Positions 1-7,770 of a stretch of 9,225 nucleotides of DNA are shown here, one piece after another. Made by a program: the position numbers and the translations under genes. Position 1 is the stretch's first letter, and every line of letters begins with the position of its first letter. The notes under the pieces were generated by a model. The model searched no databases. It saw only the letters and a program-made list of their open reading frames with translations, and had not been told where the DNA came from. Where the stretch lies: positions 1 to 9,225 of the forward strand of contig JAHKLG010000041.1 in assembly GCA_029856625.1 (NCBI GenBank), in the 5' to 3' direction. This stretch comes from Candidatus Njordarchaeota archaeon (GTDB lineage: Archaea; Asgardarchaeota; Njordarchaeia; Njordarchaeales; Njordarchaeaceae).

Positions 1-2
1 GA

Positions 3-161
3 GAAACAAGCTATCCTAAACCACTAATCTCTAAGAATGTCTCAAGATTTCTAAGCGTAATATGGGAACCAATGAGACTCCTCCACTTTACATACGAGGT
101 CGAACCAGTTAAAATAAATGATGTGGAAATTTTTGAACGCCTATTTGTGACTACTTACTAA
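3..161 (+). CDS. C-terminal end of an unrecognised protein (5' end outside window)
   Basis: An open + strand frame enters from the left edge and runs about 52 codons to a TAA at 159-161. The visible peptide reads like a folded C-terminal tail of a soluble protein: mixed hydrophobic and charged residues, several aromatics, ending in TTYY, with the stretch RLLHFTYEVEPVKINDVEIF suggesting beta strands. It has no membrane segment and no motif that I can name. Its stop overlaps the stop of the convergent ZIP transporter by four bases (CTAA at 158-161), which supports a real gene end rather than a chance frame. The frame uses AGA/CTC/ATA codons like its neighbours. Function is unknown, and a chance frame of this length cannot be excluded. 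Confidence 0.6.
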   Translation, partial: ETSYPKPLISKNVSRFLSVIWEPMRLLHFTYEVEPVKINDVEIFERLFVTTY

Positions 162-955
162 ATTATGGAGTCAAGAACTAGCATTACTATGAAACCTATA
201 AAGAATCCAATAGATGCTTCCTCGCTGTATTTCCCATCCATTATATCTGGTATGATCTCATGAATAACCACATATATCATTGCTCCAGCTGCTAGAGCCA
301 TTAGAATAGGAAGTGCCGTACTGATGTAGAGAATAATCATTAATGGTATTAGTGCCGCGAGAGTCTCTGATACACCACTTAGAACTCCTATAATAAATCC
401 CTTCAATCTACCCTTCCTCGTAGATGCAAATGGCATTGCCACAGCTAATCCTTCTGGTAAGTCTTGTAACCCAATCGCTATCGCAACGAGCAATCCCTCT
501 TTTATATCATATATCGTACTAGCTCCAACAGCCATTCCCTCTGGAATATTATGAATAATCATGGCAAGCGTTAGTAGCCACATCTTTTTTAACTGAACAC
601 CAGTTATTTCAGGTCCCTCGTATCCCCTCTCAAAATGTTCATGAGGAATTAACTTGTCAAGAATTCTGATAATCAGTAATCCGATGATAAATCCTAAAAC
701 ACTTATGCTTGTTCCCCCAATGTTTATGGCTGGTATAAGCAGGCTAGTAAAAGCAGCTACTAGCATTATACCTGCAGAAAAACCCAAGGCTAGAGACCTG
801 TACTTGAATTCTGTGAAAGTATAGAAGAGGATGGGGATGCTTCCAACTGCTGTTAGGATAGCTGGAATTAATGCAATAATGAGGATTCTTAATACGAGTG
901 TTAAGCTATTTAGAAATGATAGGAAGGATGTTGTATTGATCATTCTGAGAGCCAT
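158..955 (-). CDS. ZIP-family divalent metal transporter (GufA/BbZIP-like)
   Basis: Predicted polytopic membrane protein of about 265 residues that should move Zn2+ or a related divalent cation (Fe2+, Mn2+) into the cytoplasm. Roughly eight hydrophobic segments are visible. The two metal-binding helices carry HNIPEGMAVG (H135, N136, E139, counted from the ATG at 955) and LQDLPEGLAVA (Q164, D165, E168); a later helix has HEIIPD (H232, E233, D237). The QD..E variant in the fifth helix is the arrangement described for the binuclear metal centre of Bordetella BbZIP. The usual cytosolic His-rich loop is reduced to HEHFERGYEGPE near residue 105. Start choice is uncertain: GTG at 961, ATG at 955 and ATG at 943 are all in frame. 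A GAGG at 956-959 lies 12 nt before the 943 ATG, so a 261-residue product is possible. The exact substrate cannot be read from sequence. Confidence 0.9.
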   Translation of the reverse strand: MALRMINTTSFLSFLNSLTLVLRILIIALIPAILTAVGSIPILFYTFTEFKYRSLALGFSAGIMLVAAFTSLLIPAINIGGTSISVLGFIIGLLIIRILDKLIPHEHFERGYEGPEITGVQLKKMWLLTLAMIIHNIPEGMAVGASTIYDIKEGLLVAIAIGLQDLPEGLAVAMPFASTRKGRLKGFIIGVLSGVSETLAALIPLMIILYISTALPILMALAAGAMIYVVIHEIIPDIMDGKYSEEASIGFFIGFIVMLVLDSII

Positions 956-1000
956 CCTCACTAGTAAGCATGGATATTATTACCTTGTGGATAGACAGAT

Positions 1001-1020
1001 GATAAAAAACATTATAATAT
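1001..1020 (-). promoter_or_regulatory. Possible TATA region for the ZIP gene
   Basis: On the - strand the segment reads ATATTATAATG followed by TTTTTTATC, two overlapping candidates for an archaeal TATA box. Initiation about 25 nt downstream would fall near 978-990, giving a short leader. A further AT-rich stretch at 973-983 (TAATAATA) would instead allow a nearly leaderless start at the 955 ATG. The element is assigned by position and composition only. Confidence 0.35.
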
Positions 1021-1027
1021 TTCTGGT

Positions 1028-1041
1028 CGAAATCTTTTAAC
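1028..1041 (+). promoter_or_regulatory. BRE/TATA promoter of mre11-rad50
   Basis: CGAAAT (1028-1033) followed by CTTTTAAC (1034-1041) is a good archaeal BRE plus TATA box. Transcription would start about 25 nt later, near 1062-1066, leaving a leader of about 30 nt that contains the AAGGAG ribosome binding site. It sits back to back with the putative ZIP promoter, about 20 bp away, so the 131-bp gap is a divergent promoter region. Confidence 0.6.
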
Positions 1042-1080
1042 ACTTAGAGAAGGGTGCGAAGATGGGTATGAAAAGTTTTG

Positions 1081-1086
1081 AAGGAG
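1081..1086 (+). promoter_or_regulatory. Ribosome binding site deciding the mre11 start
   Basis: AAGGAG ends six bases before the ATG at 1093. An in-frame TTG lies upstream at 1078, but it would overlap this region and has no binding site of its own. The ATG is therefore the preferred start, shortening the longest frame by five residues. Confidence 0.75.
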
Positions 1087-1092
1087 ACTACT

Positions 1093-2316
1093 ATGGGACA
1101 AAAAGTCCTTAAGATTATTCATACAGCGGATTTTCATCTAGGGGTGAGTTTCAGAAGAATCATAGGACGGAATGTTAATGAGACTCGGAGGGAAGATTTT
1201 AGGAAAAATATAAAGAAAATCTTCGATATCGCAATCAAGAGAGATGTCGACCTTATCCTCATTAGCGGGGATATTTTTCATAGATCCGATCCATCGAATA
1301 GAGACTTTGTATTTATTGCTAATCAAATAGGAAGGGCTACGGAGAAGGGAATATATGTTGTCGCAATAGCGGGGAACCATGATAAACCAAAAACCATTGA
1401 CTCGCATAACCCGTTACAAGCCTTAGTAGAGGCTCATGCTCCCCACTTCTATTACTTTCCCTCAACTCCTCAAAAGCCATTAATTATTAATATTAATAAG
1501 GAAAATATAAGAGCCCAAGTTGGAATCATCCCAATTCCCTTCATTGATCCACGCATAGTTTATCAGATAGGAGACGAAAACTATAGTACCTTTATAGGTA
1601 ATCTTATCTCTAAGCTCCTCGACAAGTTACCTAGTACCATTGATTACAAGATTCTCATGGCTCATCTAACCGTTAGAGGTTCTCAGATTAGAAGGATTTG
1701 GTCTATTCAGATTAATGAACCAGATGTTGCTAGGAGCGATCTTAAAGAGCATGAGTTTGATTATATCGCATTAGGCCATATCCATACGCCTCAGGAAATT
1801 TCTAAAAGGATTATTTACCCCGGATCCATTGAGAGAATTGATTTTTCTGAAGCTGATGAATCTAAAAGTATTGTGTACGTGGAGTTGTCCGATAGCGGTA
1901 TAAGGATTGAGAGAATCCCCCTTGAGTGTAGACCAATGATATCTATTGACACCATTAAAATCGAAGACCAGTTTAATCCGATGGGCGTCCTCATTGATAA
2001 CCTTGATAGGATTAATATTCCACCAGGAAGCCTCCTACGGCTTCAAATAGAGACAAGCGAAAGTGTATGGAGGAATCTTGAGAAGTATATTGATGCTTTG
2101 GAGAAGTATCTTTTCGAAGGAAGAGGAGTTCTTGGGTATTTTATTAAAAGGAGAATGCTAAAGGAGGCTCCTAGTGAAAAAGATATTTCTTCCCAAATAG
2201 TATCCTTGAGAGAAGCTGTACTTGAATATATTAAGGCCATGAAAATAGATGCTAGAGTAAAAGAGAGAGCGCTTGAATTAGCTAAAAGGATAATGAATGA
2301 GGTGAACATTCCGTGA
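1093..2316 (+). CDS. mre11: DNA double-strand break repair nuclease Mre11
   Basis: A 407-residue Mn2+-dependent 3'-5' exonuclease and endonuclease, partner of Rad50 in processing DNA double-strand-break ends. All calcineurin-type phosphoesterase motifs are present in order: HTADFHLG (D13, H15), SGDIFHRSDPSNR (D60), AGNHDKP (N95, H96, D97), MAHLTVRG (H191) and ALGHIHTPQE (H229, H231), then the capping-domain region with YPGSIERIDF. The last 50 or so residues are charged and helical, as expected of the segment that binds the base of the Rad50 coiled coil. Length is close to that of other archaeal Mre11 proteins. The start is the ATG at 1093 because of the well-placed AAGGAG. The stop shares bases with the rad50 GTG start (GTGA at 2313-2316), implying co-transcription and coupled translation. 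No key residue is missing. Confidence 0.96.
   Translation: MGQKVLKIIHTADFHLGVSFRRIIGRNVNETRREDFRKNIKKIFDIAIKRDVDLILISGDIFHRSDPSNRDFVFIANQIGRATEKGIYVVAIAGNHDKPKTIDSHNPLQALVEAHAPHFYYFPSTPQKPLIININKENIRAQVGIIPIPFIDPRIVYQIGDENYSTFIGNLISKLLDKLPSTIDYKILMAHLTVRGSQIRRIWSIQINEPDVARSDLKEHEFDYIALGHIHTPQEISKRIIYPGSIERIDFSEADESKSIVYVELSDSGIRIERIPLECRPMISIDTIKIEDQFNPMGVLIDNLDRINIPPGSLLRLQIETSESVWRNLEKYIDALEKYLFEGRGVLGYFIKRRMLKEAPSEKDISSQIVSLREAVLEYIKAMKIDARVKERALELAKRIMNEVNIP
2299..2305 (+). promoter_or_regulatory. Ribosome binding site of rad50 inside mre11
   Basis: GAGGTGA lies within the last codons of mre11, seven bases before the rad50 GTG at 2313. It is complementary to the usual archaeal 16S rRNA 3' end and supports both the GTG start and direct initiation in addition to coupling through the overlapping stop. 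Confidence 0.7.
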
Positions 2317-4676
2317 AGCTACTCAGATTGTATCTAGAGAACGTAGCAACATACGAAAAAGCTGAAATATTTTTCCAAAAACTAACATACCCAGTCTTCG
2401 TGACTGGGAGAACGGGAAGCGGAAAAACTACATTATTCGTTGATGCAATAACTACTGCATTATTTGGCTGTGCTTACGGGGACTCATCTAGGGGATCTTA
2501 TAAAGCCATTATAATGCAGGGAAAGAAGAGGGGAGTCGTTGAACTCGACTTCGAAATTGATGGTGTAATTTATAGAGTTAGGAGAATATTGGATGAAAGA
2601 GACCCACGCGCCTATCTTTATAGGTTAGGTGAAAGTATAGAAAGAGTACTAGCATATAACATCTCAAAAGTTAATTCTGAGCTGGAAAAATTAACTGGTC
2701 TAAATTACGAAATTCTTCTGAACTCCGTCGTTGTACGGCAAGGAGAAGTAAAAGATTTCCTCAGGAAAAAACCGAGGGAAAGAAGAGACTTGCTCGTGAA
2801 GATATTTCAGATAAGAATGGATCATCTAAAGGAATTAGCGAAGAAGTACCGAATTGATCTAGAGAAGACGAAATCAAATCTAGAGGGAAAGAAGAGAATA
2901 CTGGAGAACGAAGTAGCTAAAAAATCCACTGTATTGAAAGAGATAAAGAATGTGGAGGACGAGTTAAGAGAGGCTACTAAGAGAGAAGGAGCTCTAAGGA
3001 TAGAACTAGAGAGACTTGAGAAAGAACTTGAGGAATTAAGAGATAGGGAGAAAGAGCTGAGTAAATCTGTATCGGAGCTAGAAGTTTATGAAAGAGATTT
3101 AAGGAGTAAAAAGAAGGAGTTAGAGCGGGTAAGAAACGAGATAGAAAGTTTTTTGAGAATTATCAATAAGTTTGGAAGAGAACGCATCGAGAAAGCCTTT
3201 GATTTCTGGAATAAATTAAACGCATTAGAGAAAGCATGGTTAAAAATTGATCAACTTAAGAAAGAGAAGGAAAAACTTGAGGAGCTATTAAAAAAGAAAA
3301 CAAGAATAAGCGAGCTTGAGAAAAAGATCAGAGAGCTGGAAAATGTTTCAGAACTACATGGAGAACTAGAAAAGGAGTTAGAAAGACTCAATGAGAGAAG
3401 AAACTATATCAAGGGGCAAATAAGAATTCTCGAGCAAAGCATTGAGCAATTAGAAAAAGCCAAAACAGTTTGCCCCGTCTGTGGTACTCCACTATCTCCT
3501 GAAAAGAAAATCGAGAGAAAAAGACATTTGATAAGCGAAAGAGAGAATCTCCAGAGAGAATTAATAGAGATCGAGAGGACTGTGGATGAAAAGAGAAATG
3601 AACTACAAAGACTTATGGAGAAGGAGAGAGAACTATGGAGTACTCGTGCAAAGCTTGAGGAGCTTAAGAAAGAAGTTGGGGAAAACCTAGAAGAAGAATA
3701 CATGAAAGTTGCAAATGAGCTCAAGCAATCAATTGAGAGATATGAGTCCGAAATGAGAGTTCTCAGGGAGTTTACTCGGAGAAAAGAATTAAGTGAGATG
3801 AAAAGAACCTTAGAGGAAATGGTGGAGATAGCGAGAGAATTGCCAAAATTGGAGGAGAAAGAGGAGAATGCAAAAGTATTGCTCATGGAAATAGCTGAGC
3901 TTGAGAGAAAGATCTCTCAGCTAGCACCTCTAAGGGAGGAACTGGAAGATATTCAAAATGTCATTAAGGAAAAAGATTTAAGGATAAGAGAATTGAGAAA
4001 GCAATTAGAGCAAGAGATTTCGAAAAAGAGTAAACTAGAGGAGAAGTTGAAAACATTACAGAAGGATCTAGAGGAGATAAGGAAAAAGGAACAAAGATTA
4101 AAGGAAATCGAGGACGAAATCAAGAATTTAGATATCGATATTCAAGCGTACAAGATCTTAGAAGATAAAGTATTTGCTCCCGGAGCTCTTCCAGCTCGAT
4201 TATTAGAAAAATATATCCAAGTTTTACAGTACTATACGAATGAGTACCTCAAGCTCTTTGGTCAACCAATAGAAGTCAGGTTCATCTTTAAACAGAGGGG
4301 AGACACTCAAACGGTGGACTTGAAGATTTATGCTAATAGTTATGAACGTGAAATAAAGACTTTCAGCGGCGGTGAGCAAACATTAATTGGTTTTTCTATA
4401 AGATTAGCTATTGGCAAGCTCTTAACCCAGCTCTATTCAGGGAGAAAAAGGCCAAGATTTCTTATAATTGATGAAGGATTTGGTCCTCTTGACGAGGAAT
4501 TAAGAATTGAGGTTGCTAGAGCATTAGCAAGTTTGATGGAAGAGGGCGAATATGAACAGATAATAGTCATTTCTCATCATCAAGAACTAAAAAATGATCC
4601 AGTATTTAGAACTGTTCTAAAAATTGAGAAGGATAGAATGAATATTAGTCGTGTAAAAATTCTCCAACCTCCTTAA
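2313..4676 (+). CDS. rad50: DNA double-strand break repair ATPase Rad50
   Basis: A 787-residue SMC-like ATPase that tethers DNA ends and controls Mre11 nuclease access. The N-terminal half-ATPase has Walker A GRTGSGKTT (32-40) and the Q-loop VRQGEV (Q143). A coiled coil runs from about residue 175 to the zinc hook CPVC (387-390) and back to about 612. The C-terminal half carries the signature FSGGEQ (684-689), Walker B FLIIDEGFGPLD (716-727, with D720 and E721) and the H-loop SHH (754-756). Every catalytic element is intact. The two coiled-coil arms are about equal, near 210-220 residues each, so the protein is on the short side: from memory, Pyrococcus and Sulfolobus homologues are about 860-890 residues. 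The start is GTG, coupled to mre11. The stop is one base from the stop of the convergent glycerate kinase, with no obvious oligo-T terminator immediately downstream on this strand. Confidence 0.97.
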   Translation: MKLLRLYLENVATYEKAEIFFQKLTYPVFVTGRTGSGKTTLFVDAITTALFGCAYGDSSRGSYKAIIMQGKKRGVVELDFEIDGVIYRVRRILDERDPRAYLYRLGESIERVLAYNISKVNSELEKLTGLNYEILLNSVVVRQGEVKDFLRKKPRERRDLLVKIFQIRMDHLKELAKKYRIDLEKTKSNLEGKKRILENEVAKKSTVLKEIKNVEDELREATKREGALRIELERLEKELEELRDREKELSKSVSELEVYERDLRSKKKELERVRNEIESFLRIINKFGRERIEKAFDFWNKLNALEKAWLKIDQLKKEKEKLEELLKKKTRISELEKKIRELENVSELHGELEKELERLNERRNYIKGQIRILEQSIEQLEKAKTVCPVCGTPLSPEKKIERKRHLISERENLQRELIEIERTVDEKRNELQRLMEKERELWSTRAKLEELKKEVGENLEEEYMKVANELKQSIERYESEMRVLREFTRRKELSEMKRTLEEMVEIARELPKLEEKEENAKVLLMEIAELERKISQLAPLREELEDIQNVIKEKDLRIRELRKQLEQEISKKSKLEEKLKTLQKDLEEIRKKEQRLKEIEDEIKNLDIDIQAYKILEDKVFAPGALPARLLEKYIQVLQYYTNEYLKLFGQPIEVRFIFKQRGDTQTVDLKIYANSYEREIKTFSGGEQTLIGFSIRLAIGKLLTQLYSGRKRPRFLIIDEGFGPLDEELRIEVARALASLMEEGEYEQIIVISHHQELKNDPVFRTVLKIEKDRMNISRVKILQPP

Positions 4677-4677
4677 A

Positions 4678-6057
4678 TCATACAACAGCAATAAACATTA
4701 TGTCATTAACATTGCTCCCCGTCGGACCAGTAAAGACAACATCACCAACTGCTTTCAAATAGGTATATGAGTCATTATTAGCTAAATACTCCAGCACATC
4801 AAATCCTTTTTCTCTCCCTCTCTTTACAGTGGTACTATCTACTAAACCACCCGCCGCATCAGTTATACCATCGATACCATCAGTCCCTATAGAAGCTATG
4901 GCTACACCTTTTAATCCACTAATTCTTATGGATGCAGATAATGCTAGTTCTTGGTTTCTACCACCTTTACCAGAGCCAGTAACAGTTACTGTTGTTTCAC
5001 CACCCATGATAATTAAAGCGGGCTTTTCCAGTGGTTTATTATATTTATAGATCTCTCTAGCTATTCCCGCGAGAACCGTTCCAACATGCCGAGCTTCCCC
5101 CTCAATATGCGTCGAAAGAATTAGAGTATTAAAACCCATCTCTTTAGCCTTAGCCTCAGCAGCTTCGCAAGCGATCCTATTATTAGCTATAATAACATTA
5201 TGAACCCTCTCAAAAATCTTATCTCCCGGTTTAGGAGTCTCAGGAACCTCGCCACGTAAACCCTTCTCTATCCTATTTCTAACACTCTCTGGAACCTTGT
5301 CCCAAATATTATAAAACTTAAGCACTCGATAAGCATCTTCAAATGTGGTGGTATCAGGAGCCGTAGGCCCAGAAGCAATTGTATCTAAAGGATCACCGAC
5401 AACATCTGAGATTATAAGGGCAACGGTAGTGGCTGGGTAGCAAGCCCTAGCCAATTGTCCCCCCTTAAAAGCAGAGATATGCTTCCTTACAGCATTTATT
5501 TCATTTATGGTTGCCCCGCACTTGAGAAGGAGATCAGTAGTCTTTTTCATTTCATCTAAAGTTACTGGATCAGCTGGTCGGGGCATTAAAGCCGAACCAC
5601 CACCCGAGATGAGAACTATTATTAAATCATCTTCCTCCGCTTTTTCCGCTATCTCTAGCATCTTTTTGACGCCCTCTAATCCCTTCTCATCCGGAATAGG
5701 ATGCGATGCGCCGATTAGCTTGATTCTATTTACCTTGAATCTCTTTTCTGTGCCCCTCAGAACATTAACTACACCTTCCGAGATTCTATCACCCAGTAAC
5801 TCCTCTATAGCCTCAGCCATCGCTCCACTCGCTTTACCCCCACCAATAACATAGATATTTCTGATTTTCGTAAGGTCAAACTCCAGTCCAGCTATTACGA
5901 GCTTATTATCCTTTATAGCGACATTCTTTCTTACGGCATATTTAGGGTCAACAGCTGTTAAAGCTGCTTCTATCGCTTGTAGAATTACCTCTCTAGCTCT
6001 TCTATCCTCCTCATTCTCAGCAGCTCTTAATAATTCCTCGTAATTTTTTATAAACAC
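4678..6057 (-). CDS. Glycerate 2-kinase, MOFRL family
   Basis: Predicted to phosphorylate D-glycerate with ATP to 2-phosphoglycerate, the step that feeds non-phosphorylative Entner-Doudoroff or serine-derived glycerate into lower glycolysis. Counted from the GTG at 6057 (459 aa), visible motifs are IGGGKASGAM (72-81), ISGGGSALMP (150-159), NAVRKHIS (188-195), SGPTAPD (229-235), GGETTVTV (352-359), GGRNQELAL (365-373), GTDGIDGITDAAGG (391-404) and TGPTGSNVNDI (443-453). The GGGK lysine and the GGRNQE arginine correspond to residues reported as essential in the Thermotoga enzyme. The N-terminal DUF4147 and C-terminal MOFRL domains are complete. The longest frame begins at a TTG (6072) with no binding site; GAGGGTG at 6064-6070 is six bases before the 6057 GTG, so I chose that. 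It follows ilvD on the same strand with a 48-nt gap (33 nt if TTG is used) and is probably co-transcribed with it. Confidence 0.93.
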   Translation of the reverse strand: MFIKNYEELLRAAENEEDRRAREVILQAIEAALTAVDPKYAVRKNVAIKDNKLVIAGLEFDLTKIRNIYVIGGGKASGAMAEAIEELLGDRISEGVVNVLRGTEKRFKVNRIKLIGASHPIPDEKGLEGVKKMLEIAEKAEEDDLIIVLISGGGSALMPRPADPVTLDEMKKTTDLLLKCGATINEINAVRKHISAFKGGQLARACYPATTVALIISDVVGDPLDTIASGPTAPDTTTFEDAYRVLKFYNIWDKVPESVRNRIEKGLRGEVPETPKPGDKIFERVHNVIIANNRIACEAAEAKAKEMGFNTLILSTHIEGEARHVGTVLAGIAREIYKYNKPLEKPALIIMGGETTVTVTGSGKGGRNQELALSASIRISGLKGVAIASIGTDGIDGITDAAGGLVDSTTVKRGREKGFDVLEYLANNDSYTYLKAVGDVVFTGPTGSNVNDIMFIAVV

Positions 6058-6063
6058 TTCAAG

Positions 6064-6070
6064 CACCCTC
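6064..6070 (-). promoter_or_regulatory. Ribosome binding site deciding the glycerate kinase start
   Basis: Reading the - strand, GAGGGTG is followed by six bases and then GTG at 6057. The alternative starts, TTG at 6072 and GTG at 6066, overlap this element. The site predicts a product five residues shorter than the longest frame. Confidence 0.55.
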
Positions 6071-6105
6071 AATAAATGATCTTTAGAAAATTAGCTAAGA
6101 TCTCC

Positions 6106-7764
6106 CTATGGAATTCTCCATATAGCACCCTTGCTCGCAGACTCAGCGATTTGAGCATATAGTCTTAGATATCCCTTATCAACCTTTGGTTTAGGTGGTC
6201 TCCACTTTTCGCGCCTCTCCTCTAATTCTTCTGGAGAAATCATCAGATCAAGCTTCCGAGATGGAATATCTATTAGTATTCTATCACCATCCTTTACGAG
6301 GGCTATTGGCCCCCCTTCCATGGCTTCTGGGGAGACATGTCCAATACAAGGGCCTCTGGTGGCGCCTGAGAATCGGCCATCAGTAATTAAAGCTACACTC
6401 TTCTCTAATCCAGCTCCAACTACAGCCGCTGTGGCCGCTAACATCTCTCTCATGCCTGGTCCTCCCTTTGGTCCTTCATATCTTATAACAATGACTTGTC
6501 CTTTCTCAATCTCGCCATCTAATATAGCCTTAACAGCATCCTCTTCCCTATCAAATACTCTCGCTTCACCCTCAAACCTAAGCATTTCTGGAGCAACAGC
6601 AGATTGTTTAACAACAGCCCCTTCGGGAGCTAAAGAGCCCCATAATATAGCTATACCACCTTCCTTGCTGTAGGGGTTATCCCTCGGCCTTATCACTTCA
6701 CGATCCCTAATAACAGCCTCCTTTAAAAGATCCTTAAGCTTCTTACCAGTTACTGTAAGAACATCGGTATTCAACAATGGCTCTAGCTCTTTCATAACTC
6801 CTAATACACCACCAGCTCTATGAAGATCCTCCATAAAATAAGGTCCTGCCGGATTTATCTTAGCCAGAACAGGAGTTGTTTTACTTATCTCATCAAAGTC
6901 GTTTAAATCGAGTTTTACATTGGCTTCGTTAGCGATCGCCATTAAGTGAAGAACGGAGTTTGTTGATCCTCCTAGCGCCATATCCACTCTAATAGCATTT
7001 TCGATAGCTTCACGTGTAACTATATCACGAGGCTTAATATCGTTTTCAAGAAGATACATTATTTGTCTCCCAGCTTCCCTAGCTATTCTATATCTCTCCG
7101 CAGAAACCGCAGGGGCAGTTCCACTACCAGGTAAAGACATACCCATAGCTTCTATTAAAACCGCCATGGTATTTGCTGTATACAGTCCAGCGCATGATCC
7201 AGCTCCAGGAAGAGCATTATTCTCCAACTCTTTCGCTTCATCCTCTGTTATCTCCCCTTTCTTTATCTTGGGAATAGCCTCAAATAGGTGGTTTATTGCT
7301 ACTCTCTGACCCTTCCAGTAGCCAGCAAGCATGCATCCTCCCGTCACCATTATTGCTGGAATATTAAGTCTAAGTGCCGCCATTAGCATTCCTGGTTCTA
7401 TCTTATCACAGGATGCAACGAGAACCATTGCATCAAATTGGTGAGCCTCTATCATCAATTCTATTGATGCAGCTATTATCTCACGGCTCGGAAGAGGAGT
7501 CCTCATACCCTCATGTCCCATAGCAATACCATCACATATGGCAATAGTGTTAAATTCTAATGGGGTGCCTCCTGCCTCTTTTATACCAAGCTTTACTGCT
7601 TGGGCAATCTTGTCTAGATGGATATGACCTGGGACAATTTCATTCCAAGAATTCACGACAGCTATGAGCGGTTTCTCTAAATCATCGTCTGTTAACCCAG
7701 CAGCTTTAAAAAGAGCTCTATGCGGGAGTCTATCAATGCCCTTCTTAACCTTATCACTTCGCAT
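6106..7764 (-). CDS. ilvD: Dihydroxy-acid dehydratase (IlvD/Edd family)
   Basis: Iron-sulfur dehydratase of 552 residues. The family-typical reaction removes water from 2,3-dihydroxy-isovalerate or -methylvalerate, the penultimate step of valine and isoleucine synthesis. Motifs, counted from the ATG at 7764: NSWNEIVPGHIHL (38-50), CDGIAMGHEGM (77-87), SCDKIEPGMLMA (118-129, with cluster cysteine C119, metal ligand D120 and lysine K121), PGAGSCAGLYTANTM (186-200, C191), LPGSGTAPAVSAERYR (211-226), GGPGMREM (434-441), and DGRFSGATRGPCIGHVSPEA (462-481) containing the catalytic-type serine S466. Length fits archaeal dihydroxy-acid dehydratases rather than the roughly 600-residue phosphogluconate dehydratases. 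No other branched-chain synthesis gene is in the window; the co-directional next gene is glycerate kinase, so a gluconate-type substrate is an alternative or additional role. The GTG at 7773 is part of the AGGTG binding site and is not the likely start. Confidence 0.9.
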   Translation of the reverse strand: MRSDKVKKGIDRLPHRALFKAAGLTDDDLEKPLIAVVNSWNEIVPGHIHLDKIAQAVKLGIKEAGGTPLEFNTIAICDGIAMGHEGMRTPLPSREIIAASIELMIEAHQFDAMVLVASCDKIEPGMLMAALRLNIPAIMVTGGCMLAGYWKGQRVAINHLFEAIPKIKKGEITEDEAKELENNALPGAGSCAGLYTANTMAVLIEAMGMSLPGSGTAPAVSAERYRIAREAGRQIMYLLENDIKPRDIVTREAIENAIRVDMALGGSTNSVLHLMAIANEANVKLDLNDFDEISKTTPVLAKINPAGPYFMEDLHRAGGVLGVMKELEPLLNTDVLTVTGKKLKDLLKEAVIRDREVIRPRDNPYSKEGGIAILWGSLAPEGAVVKQSAVAPEMLRFEGEARVFDREEDAVKAILDGEIEKGQVIVIRYEGPKGGPGMREMLAATAAVVGAGLEKSVALITDGRFSGATRGPCIGHVSPEAMEGGPIALVKDGDRILIDIPSRKLDLMISPEELEERREKWRPPKPKVDKGYLRLYAQIAESASKGAIWRIP

Positions 7765-7770
7765 AACCAG

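Noticed and set aside
831..1040. A 69-codon + strand frame across the ZIP gene start and the divergent promoters
   Set aside because: Mostly antisense to the ZIP N-terminus. It runs through the promoter elements, resembles nothing known and has no good binding site.
962..1092. C/D-box small RNA in the divergent promoter gap
   Set aside because: There is an ATGATAA-like string but no proper C box with a following CTGA at suitable spacing.
3404..3886. A 160-codon open frame on the - strand inside rad50
   Set aside because: Its product is almost only Ser, Leu, Phe and Ile, which is what the antisense of Glu/Lys/Arg-rich coiled-coil codons gives. It has no binding site and rad50 is certain.
5507..5854. 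A 115-codon + strand frame opposite glycerate kinase
   Set aside because: Shadow of a confident gene; low-complexity Ser/Pro/Ile composition.
6320..6673. A 117-codon + strand frame opposite ilvD
   Set aside because: Shadow of a confident gene with no recognisable domain or ribosome binding site.
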